Assembly (NCBI GenBank): GCA_963920575.1
Contig: OY986970.1
Location: 16,265,588 to 16,329,587 of the forward strand
Source of the DNA: Narthecium ossifragum
Lineage: Eukaryota; Streptophyta; Magnoliopsida; Dioscoreales; Nartheciaceae
Length of the DNA stretch: 64,000 nt
Direction: 5' to 3'
Below are positions 11,251-21,775 of the stretch, piece by piece. Below the pieces are notes generated by a model. It saw only the letters and a program-made list of their open reading frames with translations, ran no database searches and had not been told where the DNA came from. Each line of letters opens with the position of its first letter. The stretch's first letter is position 1. A program made the translations under genes and the position numbers.

Positions 11251-11459
11251 CTCCTCTCCTCTCTCTCTTCTCTCTCTCTCGCATTAAATGTATTACGGCG
11301 GGCGTGGGAAAAAATATAGCTTGGGCGGCTGAAGCGTGGGTTGGGCGGGAAATTTGAGCGGCATTGAATTTTTCGCTGCGGATCTTAAAGCTGATCATGA
11401 AATCACAGCCATTGAATGTGTTTGTAGACAAATCCTAACCACTCTTTATGTTTTATAGG

Positions 11460-12061
11460 TGGGTTGCCGCGGAAGAGAGAAAGGGAAGGAGGAGGGAGAG
11501 AGCTCGGGGAAGAGGAGCTCTGGCCGGACTTGAGGAGTGGGAGCTCGAAGGAGACGACGGCCGGCAACGGTGGCGAAGGAGCTCCGGAGAAGAGGGGAGA
11601 GGCCGGCGTCGTCGCGAGCGAAGGAGAAGAGAGGGGGTCGGGCGTGGGGAAGCCAGGGAAGGGAGAGGGAAAGAAAGAAAAGAAAAAGAAGAAAAAGAAA
11701 GAGAGAGGGAAAGAGAGAGAAAGTAAGTAGGAGAGAGAGAAGAGGGTTAAGCCAGTTAAGTGGCTTAGCTGGTTCAGACGAGCCAACTGATCGGACTGGA
11801 TCCGAATTGGCTCCAAGTCGCGATCTCATCTGTATCTGACGATCGCGAACGCTCCTACTAGATCTATTCAATCACGTACATCAATCAAGGCCGTGTGTGC
11901 ACTATGCGGGTGTGAAACTGACCGCCAAGGCGCAATTTACCAAATTGCCCTTGGGGTCCAAAAGCAGTGATACGATTAACCGATCGGAAATCAAGGCCAA
12001 CCACAAAACCAAACCCTCGACCTACCGAAGTCGGACCGGGTTGGAGGAACGAGTCCTCACA
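11460..12061 (-). mobile_element. Tekay/Del-type LTR, 5' end part (right half)
   Basis: The right end reads GGAACGAGTCCTCACA at 12061, the reverse of an LTR start. The terminal 300 bases (GTGTGCACTATGCGGGTGTG, then CGCAATTTACCAAATTGCCC) match the minus LTR ends at 16590, 57360-57493, 53388 and 62187. The left limit near 11460 is where similarity to 63895 and 57000 begins (GGTTGCCGCGG). Everything beyond is the Helitron-like element, so the 3' part of this LTR is missing. Right flank: GTTGG. Confidence 0.75.
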
Positions 12062-14110
12062 GTTGGCCGTCGCTCTCCCTTGTCAGAGGGAGAGAGGACT
12101 TTCCCTCCTCTCCTCCCCCTTCTCCCCTCCTTCCCCGGCTTTCCCCTTCCCTTTTCCTTCCTCTTCTTCCCTTCTCCTTCTTCTTTCTTCTTCCTTCTTC
12201 TTCCGCGGCTCTGCTTCCTCTGTTCTTCCCGGTAGCGAGCTTCTTCTTCTCCGTTCTTCCTCCTCCGGCCACCGTTTTGGTCGTTCCAAGGTTCGTTGGA
12301 TCCGTGGCGACGTGAGGAAGATCCCTGGTGTGGTTTGAAGCCTTGTTGGTGACTGGTTTGCAGGGGAATCAGCCGAGGAGTGCATTTCCGGTAGGTGTTC
12401 TACCTACGTGAGTTAGTTTAATGGGTTTCTCTTAGTCTAGCCGGTAGATCTTGTAGTTCTTTCTGTTGTTGGCTTCCTCTTGCTTAGTATAATTTCTGGT
12501 ATAAGTTTCATAAGCTTTGGTTGAGATTTTAGTAGGATTTAAGCATGTTTAATCTCGGATTTTCAGGTTTCTGCTGTTTTTGAAGAACAACCGGTTTGCA
12601 GCGAGTTTTCCGGCCAGTACGTGCATGTTCTTGGGTTGTGATGAACATAAGAGTTGTAGATCTTTGAATCTACTCTCAAACACAACTGATTTCATAATTT
12701 TCTTATTTGCCTATGATTTGTTATGATTTTCGCACTGGAGGGCTGCGTTACAGCAAGTAATTGGTAAGTTAGTTTGATAAGCGGTTTTGATTAGTGTTTT
12801 CCCGTTAATCTAGCCGTTGGATGTTTCTCGATTTTGGATATGTTGATCCCGGCATATTGTTCTACTGGAGTCTAAGTTGGATCTCGAATCCGACGTCGTT
12901 TGAATGTCGGATCGACGGGGTCAACTAGCTGCTATGTAGAGAAATTTTGGTGTTTTATATAATATTATATGTTTGAAACATATAATATTATCTTTTACTG
13001 TTCATCAGTGGTTATCGGAGTTGCTTCCCATTGCAGGAGTCTACGGTTGACGGTCGTGGTACCGTCGTAATGCCGGGACCCGCTGCGGATCGGCTGGCAG
13101 CAGAAGGTAGTACCGCTGCAGCGATCCAGTTGGACTTATATGATGTTTGTCATACTGTTGCATGCTTTACTTCTTATCTGTGTATGTTCATAGCATGCAT
13201 TCTTTGTTGTGCATTAGTTGCATTGGTTAGGGCGTGGGTGATCTGTGGGTCGCCGTCCCGAGGCTGGAAGCTCGGACTTAGCCCTAGGACAGAGGTTGGG
13301 TAGTTTAGACCCGGTTCGAATTGTGGTGTCCAGTCAAACTCGATGATAAGCCTAGATGACTGGTACACCTGTTGCTTGGTGATTATAGAGGTCGTGTCGG
13401 CCTTGAGTCGGATGCTAAGGTGTAGCCGGTGTTCCACTGTGACGACTCTTGAGTAGAGGGGTCGCCTACTCAGCGGTGTCATTTCCCGCCTGCAGTGTCG
13501 GGTTCCTGCTTGTGAGTCTACAGTGTTAGTTCCTGCTTACTGAGTGTGACCCATCATGTGACCAGTCTTCTGGAAGATCATGATCGTGGACCTCAGGGAC
13601 ACGCGGTGGGGTTATGGCACCCCTTTATACACCCAGGTCTTACTTGAGGGTGACACTCTTGCATTTCCCTCTTCCTTCTGTATGTCATAGTGTAGAACCC
13701 TGCTGAGTTTAGTGCTTACTCCTACCCTGGCTGCGTTTGCAGGTTCAGGCGTTCGCTCCTCTTTGGTGGCCCCTACCGGGCAGTTGGTCGGCGGTGCCAG
13801 GCGGAGTTTGAGAGGTGGTGATCTTTTACTGCTTTTAAAACCTTGGTTAGTTAGTCTCCTACGGGAGTATAAATGTTGTATTTGAATCTTACCCTCTCCG
13901 AGGATATGTATATTAAATTCACTTGGGTTTTGTAAATCTGTGGTTCGAGGCTTGTAACTTCATTATGTCTTTTTAAATTGAGGGTGTTTTGATGAATTGC
14001 TAGGGAGACCAATAGGTTAGAGGGAACCCTCGCCAACATATTTCCGCGGTTTGTAGGTTTCGGTCCGCGTCGCCCGGCCCGGTTGGGCTTTTGCGGGTCG
14101 GGGCGCGACA
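12062..14110 (+). mobile_element. Tekay/Del-type LTR, 3' part
   Basis: It ends GGGTCGGGGCGCGACA at 14110, the 3' terminus of the LTR family. It includes the modules shared by sister copies: GGTAGGTGTTCTACCTACG near 12390, ACTCCTACCCTGGCTGCGTTTGCAGG near 13715, and the AGGGAACCCTCGCC stretch before the end. Its 5' part is missing: at 12062 it abuts the start of a minus-strand LTR. The right flank GACATCCATCC continues the minus LTR that follows, so this LTR sits inside that one (expected target duplication GACAT; left copy not found). Confidence 0.75.
12960..12989. repeat. AT-rich perfect palindrome in the LTR
   Basis: AATATTATATGTTT is followed after one base by AAACATATAATATT, a 14-bp stem. 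The Helitron-like insertion in the duplicate copy lies a few bases inside this palindrome (position equivalent to 12964/12965). A similar AT-rich palindrome occupies the equivalent place in the minus LTR at about 60880-60912. Confidence 0.85.
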
Positions 14111-16590
14111 GACATCCATCCTTAGCACTTGGCCTTGGAGTAATAACACGACCTTTAAACCTCAACAACAATATTCCAGTCCGATTAACTAATAATCCTC
14201 GAATAATATCAAACAGTAATCATTGATGACAATCACATCCTAATCCTCGACTACCCCAAACCCCGGTCCTAGGGCTAGACCTGGGCTACCCGAGAACCCC
14301 GGATCGGCGATCGAACCCATCGCCTACCACTTAGCCGGATGCCTCTAATGCAAGCAAATGCATGCAATGCTCACGCACACATTTAAGAGGAATTCATACA
14401 TGCAACAAGATGACATCACAACATACAGGGCTAGGCATAGCCTACAGGTCGCTAAGGGGTAAACATGCATAAAGCAGATAGAGATCTAAATTACAATAAT
14501 GCAATATTATAACATCGCCCACGAGCCGTAAACAAGCAGCAACACATTCAATCGAAATTTCGGCATTACGACGGCGTCCACAGCCGTCAACCGCAATTTC
14601 TACAACGGAGGCACAACCCTGGTTACGCAATCATCAATCAATAACAAATATAATAAACAACACTAGGGCACCACTTCGGCTCATTTAGTTATCTAAACAT
14701 CCCAAGGGGCGTGACTCCCTTGGTTCAACCACAAATAAGTAAACCGACACACAGCCGGCCCTAGGCTTAAGCATCATATACAAGTACGTAATCAAAATGA
14801 TTAACATGAAGCCATAACAATTAAATAGGGAGCAAATGCCATTTAACTAAACTTGTAAGTTAATGCCAACATGAAATCACAGGAATTAAATAGAGGAAAG
14901 CAGATGACACTAAAGAGTAATAATAACATTATGTACGGGAACAACAACACAATCAACAAATCGGACGTAGAAATCCGCAAACCGAACTGAGTAAAGCCAG
15001 CGAAACGAAACGGCAGGAATCCATGTAAAAACAAGGAGTTAAGCAAGCATCATATGCATACATCCTAGTCCATGGGTTCTCATCGTCATATACATAGACA
15101 CCAACCATTCAAAGAACCCAAAACCCAGTCAATTTCTACAGAAGATGGAAACTAAGCCTGACCTCGACCTCAGCCAAGCTATCAGCAATCGGCTTCCTCG
15201 ATATCGAGGGTCCAAACCCACAAAACCTATCAAGTCTAGCTTGTCAATACTAGATGTTACTAAGAACACCAATTAAGGGTATTAGGTGAATTAAGCATGT
15301 AGGATTCAAATTCATAAGCATATGTGATTCACAAAATGTAAAGGCTAATTAGGAGAAAATTATCAACTACGAAAATCAGCCGATAAACAGCGCAATTATC
15401 CGTCAAATTCCAACCAACTAAACATGATAGTCCTAACCAATGCTAGGAATACCGACTGCATGTACCTCGAAGGATTAAACAGGGTAAAACATTGAAAATC
15501 CACTAAAAGGCAAAATCCCGGATTGCTACAGTAAACCCTAGTTATAGGCGATGATATCTTATCAATTCGACGTCCAAACGACGTCGAATTGGAAATCCAA
15601 CTTGGGCAAATGTATATTAGCATACGAGGAACATGCAGCCCAAGAATTGGATTTAGACAACTCTCGTGTTGATGATCAAACGAGATCACGCATGTACGAG
15701 CCAAGATCGGAGCTAGAACAACTCAGCTCGCAGAAAAACAGAGCTTCGATAAAATCCGGGAAAAACATGTATAAATCTGGTTTAAATCCAACTAAAAACC
15801 GCATGGAAGCTAGATCAGATGTTAAGCATGCGAAGAGGAATAATCCAACACCAAGAAATCAACAAACCAACAAACCAAACCCTAGATAAAACCTAAACAA
15901 GTGTTTAGGCGTAGAACCCTACCTTAGTCGCTAAATCCGCCGTTAACCTCGCCTAATCCGCCTTCCTTCATCACCGTCGCCGTCTCCAGTTCGTCGGAGA
16001 GCCGCCAGGAACTCCCACTCCCGCTGTCATCATCGGAGAAGAAAAAGAAGGGAGAAGAGCCATCGCGGAAAAAGGAAGGGAAGGAAGAAGAGGCCCTCGC
16101 CGTCGCCGCCTCCAGGTCACTGGAGCTCTCTCTCTCGCCGTCTCACTTGCACCGGGATGAAACGGGAGGAGAAAGGAAGGGTATCGGGTGGAGGAAATCA
16201 GCGTGGGAAGAGAAGGGGAGAATGGGAAAGAGAAAAGGGGAAGAGGGTTAAGGTTAAGCCACTTAAGTGGCTGAGCTGGTCTAGCCGAGTCAATAAATCG
16301 GACTGAGTCCGATTTGACCCCAAATTGCGATCTCATTGCAATCTCGTCCGGATCTGACGATCACGAACGCTCCTACTGAATCTATTCAATCATGTACATC
16401 AATCAAGGCGGTGTGTGCACTACGCGGGTGTAAAACCGACCACCAAGGCGCAATTTACCAAATTGCCCTTGGGGTCCAAAAACAGTGATGCAATCAACCG
16501 ATCGCAAAGAAAGGCTAACCGAGCCAACCCAACCAAGCCAGACCCTCGACCTAACGCGGTCGGACGGGGTCGGAGGAACGGGTCCTCACA
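14111..16590 (-). mobile_element. Tekay/Del-type LTR, most of a copy
   Basis: The right end, GGAACGGGTCCTCACA at 16590, is the reversed LTR start. The left part (from GACATCCATCCTTAGCACTTGG) aligns with 62290-62340 of another minus LTR, where it is internal, so the missing left part lies beyond the plus LTR inserted at 14110. A perfect palindrome GCCACTTAAGTGGC lies at 16258-16271, about 320 bases from the LTR start. Right flank: GAGGG. Confidence 0.75.
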
Positions 16591-18197
16591 GAGGGCGGGG
16601 GGAGAGCAAAGGAAGCATGCATTGGGAAGATGGGAGATCGGATATTACAAGGTATTGCTTCAAATATTTCAAGTCATTCCTTTAAATATGACCAGGTATT
16701 ACATGATTTATATTACCAGGTATTTGTTGAAAGATATTACGAGGTATTCCTTCAAATATTAGCTGATGGGAGGCGGGACATCACGGCCACCGTGGCAGAG
16801 CTCCGCCTCCAAGAGTGGATGGAAGAGGGATGGATAGAGTGGGTGGAGAGAGATGGAGGGAGATGTGAAGCCCACGTCAGCATAAAGGAAATTTTTTTTT
16901 CCGATTCTAAAATACTTAGAATCGGATTCCATTTTTTAAGGAATACTTCAAACCCGTCTTCCGATTATAAAGATCTCATTTTCTTAAGGATTTCCTAACA
17001 AATATCTTTGGAATACTTCAACTAACTAAAGAATCCTCACAAAAACTAAACAATCCATGTAAATTTGAAGTCTTTAGTCCCTTCTTTCTAACCCCTGACC
17101 CCTCTCCCTCTCTCCCCGACCTCTCTCTCTCTCTCTCCCGCCGGCTCGCGAGCCGCAGCCTCGCACCGCCGGCTCGCCAGCCGTAGCCTCGCACCGCCGG
17201 CTCGCCAGCCACCCTCCCTCTATCCTCTCTTAGCCAAAACTCGGGTACGGTGTCAGACGCGGCATTGAAAGCAGAGAGAGAAACCGAGTGGTTGACTGAG
17301 AGACGAGGTTGGGTGACATGGCAAAAGCGGATGACGTGGTCAGGGGTATTTTGGTCTCGAATTGATGAATTTGGCCTGCTTTGTAAACAAACATGAAAGT
17401 GTCCTTCGATTGACAAATCGAAAGACAAGTGGATTTAAAAAGAAAATAATACTTGTTGTTGTCCCTCTCTCTAAAATTTCGTCCACTCCATTAATTTCGG
17501 AATGCATGTGTACAGAAAGAAAAAATGTCTCTTTCTCTCTCTTCTCTTGGGTCACAGTTAGACATGATTAGATTCGTGTATATAGCCAACTGGCATGTGT
17601 AACCCGTTTAATAAGAAGCCTAGGCTACGTCTCGATTATATAATTCTCATTTATTGAAATCTGACTACAGAGCTCCTTATTGCGTTTTGTTTGGAAATAA
17701 AAATCTAATTGTCCCATTTTTATTTATATTTTTACTTTATTTTATTTAGATAATGGACTTCAATATATATCGTTCAAACTAAAACATTTCTATGAATGAT
17801 AAGATCATTTGTTTTTCAAGAGTTTAAACTCATTACCCCTAATTGGGGTGACCATATCCTTACTTTCAACACCAACCAAACATTAGAAAGTTCAAAAGTT
17901 TGTCAACTCAGCTTTGACTCCAGCACCAACCAAACAGCAGAAAGTTCAGAAGTCAACCAACCCAATCTCCACTTCAGCACCAACCAAACAACAAAAACCG
18001 ACTAACTACTTCACATGACTTCACTTCGCAAAAGGCTGCACCCCTGAAAGTGATTCCACTCCACCCAGTCATGAGCAACCAAACATGCCCTAATGCACAC
18101 GCTTAGTTGGACTAATGCATTGCGAGTTAAGGGTCAGCTATGGATTCCTCACCAACCTGAGAGCCAAAATGGGTCGATGGGTTCAAGCCAACATAAG
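16591..18197. other. Unassigned DNA with three small tandem repeats
   Basis: No gene was found. About 16640-16765 holds imperfect repeats of a 30-35 base unit around AGGTATT-CTTCAAATATT. At 17139-17215 a 28-base unit beginning CGCCGGCTCGCCAGCC is repeated 2.5 times. At 17867-18000 a unit of about 54 bases beginning AGCACCAACCAAACA is repeated 2.5 times. The last ends near CAACCAAACATGCCCTAA (18076-18093), which resembles hAT-type terminal sequence, but no partner end was found. It could be pre-existing host DNA or old unrecognised elements. Confidence 0.5.
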
Positions 18198-18812
18198 TAA
18201 GGGTGGCAATTTGGGTCATGACCTGCGAACCCAACCCAACCCGACCCGAAATAAACGGGTTTGGGTTTGGTGTTATCGGGTTCGGGTCATAAACGGTTCG
18301 ACCCGTTTACGACCCATGAATAAATGGGTCGGGTTTGGTCGGGTCGACCCGTGGGTTTGGCGGGTCAACACGTTTCACCCGTTTAATTTTAATGTCACTT
18401 AGACTTTTAGGGCTAATTTGAATGTCATCTCATCTCATCAAGGAAAATTAAAACAAGTTGTAAGTTTATTGTTTAGGTTGGATAGTTTGGATGTAATTGA
18501 AACAAGTTGTAATTTTATTGCTTACTGATTTTAATAATTAGTTGATAATTTGGTGCTTGATTGTTATGAAACGGGTCAGATTGTTGTTAAACGAGTCGAC
18601 CCGACCCGTTTATAGACGCGTTTAATAAACGGGTTAAACGGGTTAAACGGGTAGGGTCGGGTTGACCCGTTTATTATTGGGTCGGGTTTGGGTTAATAAA
18701 CATGATCCGTTTATTAAATGGGTCAGGTTCGGGTTTGGCCTTTGGGTCGAGATTTCAGTGCTCGACCCAACTCGAACCCTACCCGTGAACCCGAATTGCC
18801 ACCCCTAAGCAC
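18198..18812. mobile_element. Short TIR element, hAT-like, with GGGTCGACCCG-rich interior
   Basis: The left end AGGGTGGCAATTTGGGTC and the right end GAATTGCCACCCCT are inverted repeats of each other, about 615 bases apart. The interior is full of GACCCG and CGGGTC units on both strands, a structure well known in small non-autonomous plant hAT-like elements. No transposase frame exists. I could not find a clear 8-bp target duplication, so the superfamily is unproven. Confidence 0.6.
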
Positions 18813-19330
18813 AAGTGATCTATCTTTATCCACAAGATTTGTTTGGGCACCAAAAACCTTCTTTGTCGGCCGCCCAAGACCCTCGATTGAAGCTTCCCTC
18901 GAATGTCGCATAGCGATCCAATTTTAGACCCTAGACCCTTGTTTTGTGAACCCAACAATTTTCTCCCACCAGCTTGTATAGCCATAATATCATGCTTTGG
19001 CCATAGGCCAATGGTTTGGACGTCATCACATCCAATTTTAGAGAAATCATCTAGCCTCCTATAACAAGGGATAAACAGAGACTTTAATGGTGTAAATAAG
19101 GGATGATTATGCCTTGCTTGCCACTTGTTGGCCCAATAAATCCCGCTCGCTTGTCATTTAACACTAAACATGATACGAGGTCGAACCGAGCCATTCCAAG
19201 AAGGGACCCACGTCCTTGCTTAGGCGGGCCCAACACCAAGGAGCTGGCTGCAACCAGGTCCCTATGGAGCAGGTTGAGCCAAGCCGGCTATAGGGATTCC
19301 TATTCCCTAGCTGGTTTGCTTACCTAGTTG
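18813..19330. other. No recognisable feature
   Basis: I see no gene, repeat or transposon end here. The only open frames are short and lack family motifs. The right part may be the start of the LTR that ends at 20056, because that LTR's left end is not defined. Confidence 0.5.
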
Positions 19331-20056
19331 GTTTCCTAGTTAATAGCTATCTTGATTGAGTGAGTTTCCTAGTTTAAGTTCAATTTATGCTTTGCTTTAT
19401 TAGTTCCTATTATGAGTCCTAGTTATTAGGAAGTTTGAGTTATAATTGAGTCTTAGTAGGAAAGTATTATTACTTGTTGATTAAAGAAAAGTTAGTTCTC
19501 TAGTTGGATTAGAACTCTGTCAAGGCCTCTGTAAAAGGACCTCTATAGTTTGTATTAGGTCATGGACGAATTTTGAAGAACAAAATAGTGTTATTAGTAG
19601 AATAATCTAGGAGTAGATGTAACCCTAATTCCACCAACTCGACCAGCCACCTTCCCTTCCCTATTGCCAGATCCCTTCTCCACCACCGGCCTCCACCGTC
19701 CGCTGCCATCCTCCGTCCGCCGTCAAGCTTTCCTCCTTCTCCGCTGCCATCCAACTCCAAGTCCCCGGCGCCCCCCTTGGCTACCGTGCTCCCTGCCACC
19801 ACCTCATCACCGCTGCCACGTTCTCCAAGGCTTGGATCCCCCAAGGGTAGCCGGCCAACCATAGTGGAAGTTGCGAGGTAATCCTCTTCCTTATCCGTCT
19901 CTCTCCTCCGGTTTGAGCCTTCCTCATCGAATACCTAGGGTGCTTCTCCTAAAACCCTAAAGGTATCTTTTGACCTAGGCATAGCTTTGGCTAAGGAGGA
20001 GCCGAGACAAGACAAGAGACCCGGTATGAAAGCCCTAGAAAAGGTGCATCGTATCA
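19331..20056 (+). mobile_element. LTR (left limit approximate) of a pol-less LTR element
   Basis: The right end GTATCA at 20056 is followed after two bases by a tRNA-Met primer binding site, which defines this as a 5' LTR. A promoter-like stretch (GTAAAAGGACCTCTATAG) lies near 19530. The left end is not certain because no second LTR copy exists in the window to compare. Confidence 0.55.
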
Positions 20057-20058
20057 AC

Positions 20059-20071
20059 TTGGTATCAGAGC
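20059..20071 (+). promoter_or_regulatory. Primer binding site, initiator tRNA-Met
   Basis: TTGGTATCAGAGC is complementary to the 3' end of plant initiator tRNA-Met and lies two bases after the LTR end, as in copia elements and chromoviruses. Confidence 0.8.
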
Positions 20072-20118
20072 TCCATTCTGATATCTGTGCCGCCCAAAGC
20101 CTTCCGAAAACTGCACTG

Positions 20119-20493
20119 ATGGCAAGAGTATCCGGCCCTATTCTCCACTATATATGGGTTGGATCAGGACCAACTCCTCCTACCTCACTCCCTACTCAAA
20201 CCCCTATTTATATGACCCGACCTACTCCTATACCTGGTCGAACCCCTCTCCCACATCATCATCCCTTACCTCCATCATCATCCCTACATAACCCTAACCC
20301 TAACCAACCTCCGCCCTATGCAGCCTACAAACCATCACCTCTTTATCAGCCATTACCTCCACCCTACAACCAACCCAAACCTGCAAACACCAATGGACAT
20401 TTGAGTACGAGTTGGACTCCAATTCATATTGCAACTAGGATAACAAATCCTACTCCAACTAGGAATCCTAGTCTAACTGAGAGTATGACTTGA
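20119..20493 (+). CDS. Proline-rich hypothetical frame in the LARD-like element
   Basis: The first ATG after the primer site in this frame is at 20119 (MARVSGPILHYIWVGSGPTP). The product of about 125 residues is rich in proline, threonine and histidine with no known domain, then stops at a TGA. The frame also opens upstream in the LTR. Beyond the stop, coding-like text continues (20494-20870), suggesting an older, longer frame. I do not recognise it. A low-complexity by-product of the C-rich strand is possible. Confidence 0.3.
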   Translation: MARVSGPILHYIWVGSGPTPPTSLPTQTPIYMTRPTPIPGRTPLPHHHPLPPSSSLHNPNPNQPPPYAAYKPSPLYQPLPPPYNQPKPANTNGHLSTSWTPIHIATRITNPTPTRNPSLTESMT

Positions 20494-20571
20494 ACTCCAA
20501 ATCCTAATGGAACTAGGATTACAAGTCCTACTCCAACAAGAAATCCTAGTCAAACTCGGACTACGGCTTAT
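20414..20571 (+). repeat. 78-base tandem duplication
   Basis: A unit beginning GGACTCCAATTC at 20414 recurs as GAACTCCAAATC at 20492, with matching AATCCTACTCCAAC inside both. The period of 78 bases is a multiple of three, so the duplication keeps frame. Confidence 0.75.
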
Positions 20572-21170
20572 CCAATAGCTGAACAATGGAAGGAAGCCAT
20601 CTAGAGTTGGATTCCTCTGCCTTACCCTTTAGTAGAACAGTGGGAAGTAATGATCCAAAGATATTCTCCTACAAAGCAATCAAGCCATACCGGGGTTCCG
20701 ATTCCAAGTCAAAATCCCATTCTAGCTGCAACTTGGATTGCAGAACCTAAACCCAGCTCTATCTGGATTAGGACTCCTCATACGATTCTGACTCCGCTTC
20801 CTCCACAACCCCACTATTTCCCTCCTCATGCTCCACCTACCCATGAGCTACTCCATTACCCAAATTGTGAATAACACCCGCTGCCCCCTTACCACGCCAT
20901 ATTCCAGCACAGTCAACACCATGCCATCATCTTCTTCCTCCTTCCCTTCATCCAAACCCTATCTTCCCTCCACCAGCAAGTCTCCCAATTCCTCTTCGGC
21001 AGCCCCCGCCACTAACCAATGCCAACATCTTTCCCCCTACAAACCCACATCCCTTCCTTTAGCATCCTCATTGTCGATTGTCATCTCCGGCGATCTACCC
21101 ACCATCCACAAAGCTACAGCCACCAACCTCACCTTAGTTGAAGCCCTTCCCACACCATGTAAGCGCCACC

Positions 21171-21410
21171 AAGGTCCTCCTCACTCCTAGCCCAATCCCA
21201 TCACAGCCTTCCCCAACCATGCCTTCTTCATCATTGACCCCGACGGAAGCTCAAAACCCACCGGCGTTCTTGAAGCTCCTCACAACCACCAAGGTCCTCC
21301 TCACTCCTACCCCAATCCCATGACAACCTTCCCCAACCATGCCTTCTTCATCATTGATCCCGACGGAAGCAAAAAACCCACCGGCGTTCTTGAAGCTCCT
21401 CACAACCACC
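21171..21410 (+). repeat. 120-base tandem duplication
   Basis: AAGGTCCTCCTCACTCCTA starts at 21171 and again at 21291, and the two 120-base units differ at few positions. The period is a multiple of three. Confidence 0.9.
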
Positions 21411-21775
21411 TAACCTCTCCTCCCATAGCCGTTCCATGCACAACCCCGTCGGCTCCCAACCCCATCTTCCCCCACTCCGGCGGCAAACCTTAAGGAAGTC
21501 ACCTGCTACCTCTGCCCAATACTTCCATAACCTCCTCTCACAGCCCACAGAAGGATCTTCAGTGGCATCAAAGGCCGTCCCCTAAACCTCTTGACCCCTT
21601 CCCCGACATTACCAAGCCCTGCTCCAAACCCCAACCAGCGGATCATCATCGGTTCCATCTCCTCACTCTTGACCGACGTGGACCCCCTCCAGATCCGCCA
21701 CCGGAACTGACACCCATCCGGATTCACTCCGTTGGATCGAACCCCCATCATGTCACTACCTCTTCTCCAGAGGGT

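Larger units (their letters stand above)
6014..11459 (-). mobile_element. Helitron-like element with captured gene fragments
   Basis: On the minus strand the element ends GGCACGGGCATTCACTAG. The CTAG terminus at 6014-6017 abuts a host A, and the uninterrupted copy at 12964/12965 shows the target as A|T. Helitrons insert between A and T without target duplication and end in CTRR, so this fits. Inside, in the same orientation, are one ALMT exon (8997-9197) and two RER1 exons (7509-8321). Gene capture is typical of plant Helitrons. The 5' end is unsure: near 11459 the minus strand reads CTATAAAACATAAAGAGTGG, which resembles plant Helitron starts but lacks a clear TC, and the right flank is not the same host LTR. 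No Rep/helicase gene was found, so it would be non-autonomous. A Pack-type DNA transposon is the alternative. Confidence 0.55.

Noticed and set aside
10527..11431. Several long proline-, arginine- or glycine-rich frames
   Set aside because: They overlap each other on both strands within GC minisatellite DNA and carry no domain.
11403..12385. Frames of 70-141 codons around two LTR junctions
   Set aside because: They run through the G/A- or C/T-rich zones of LTRs and across element boundaries.
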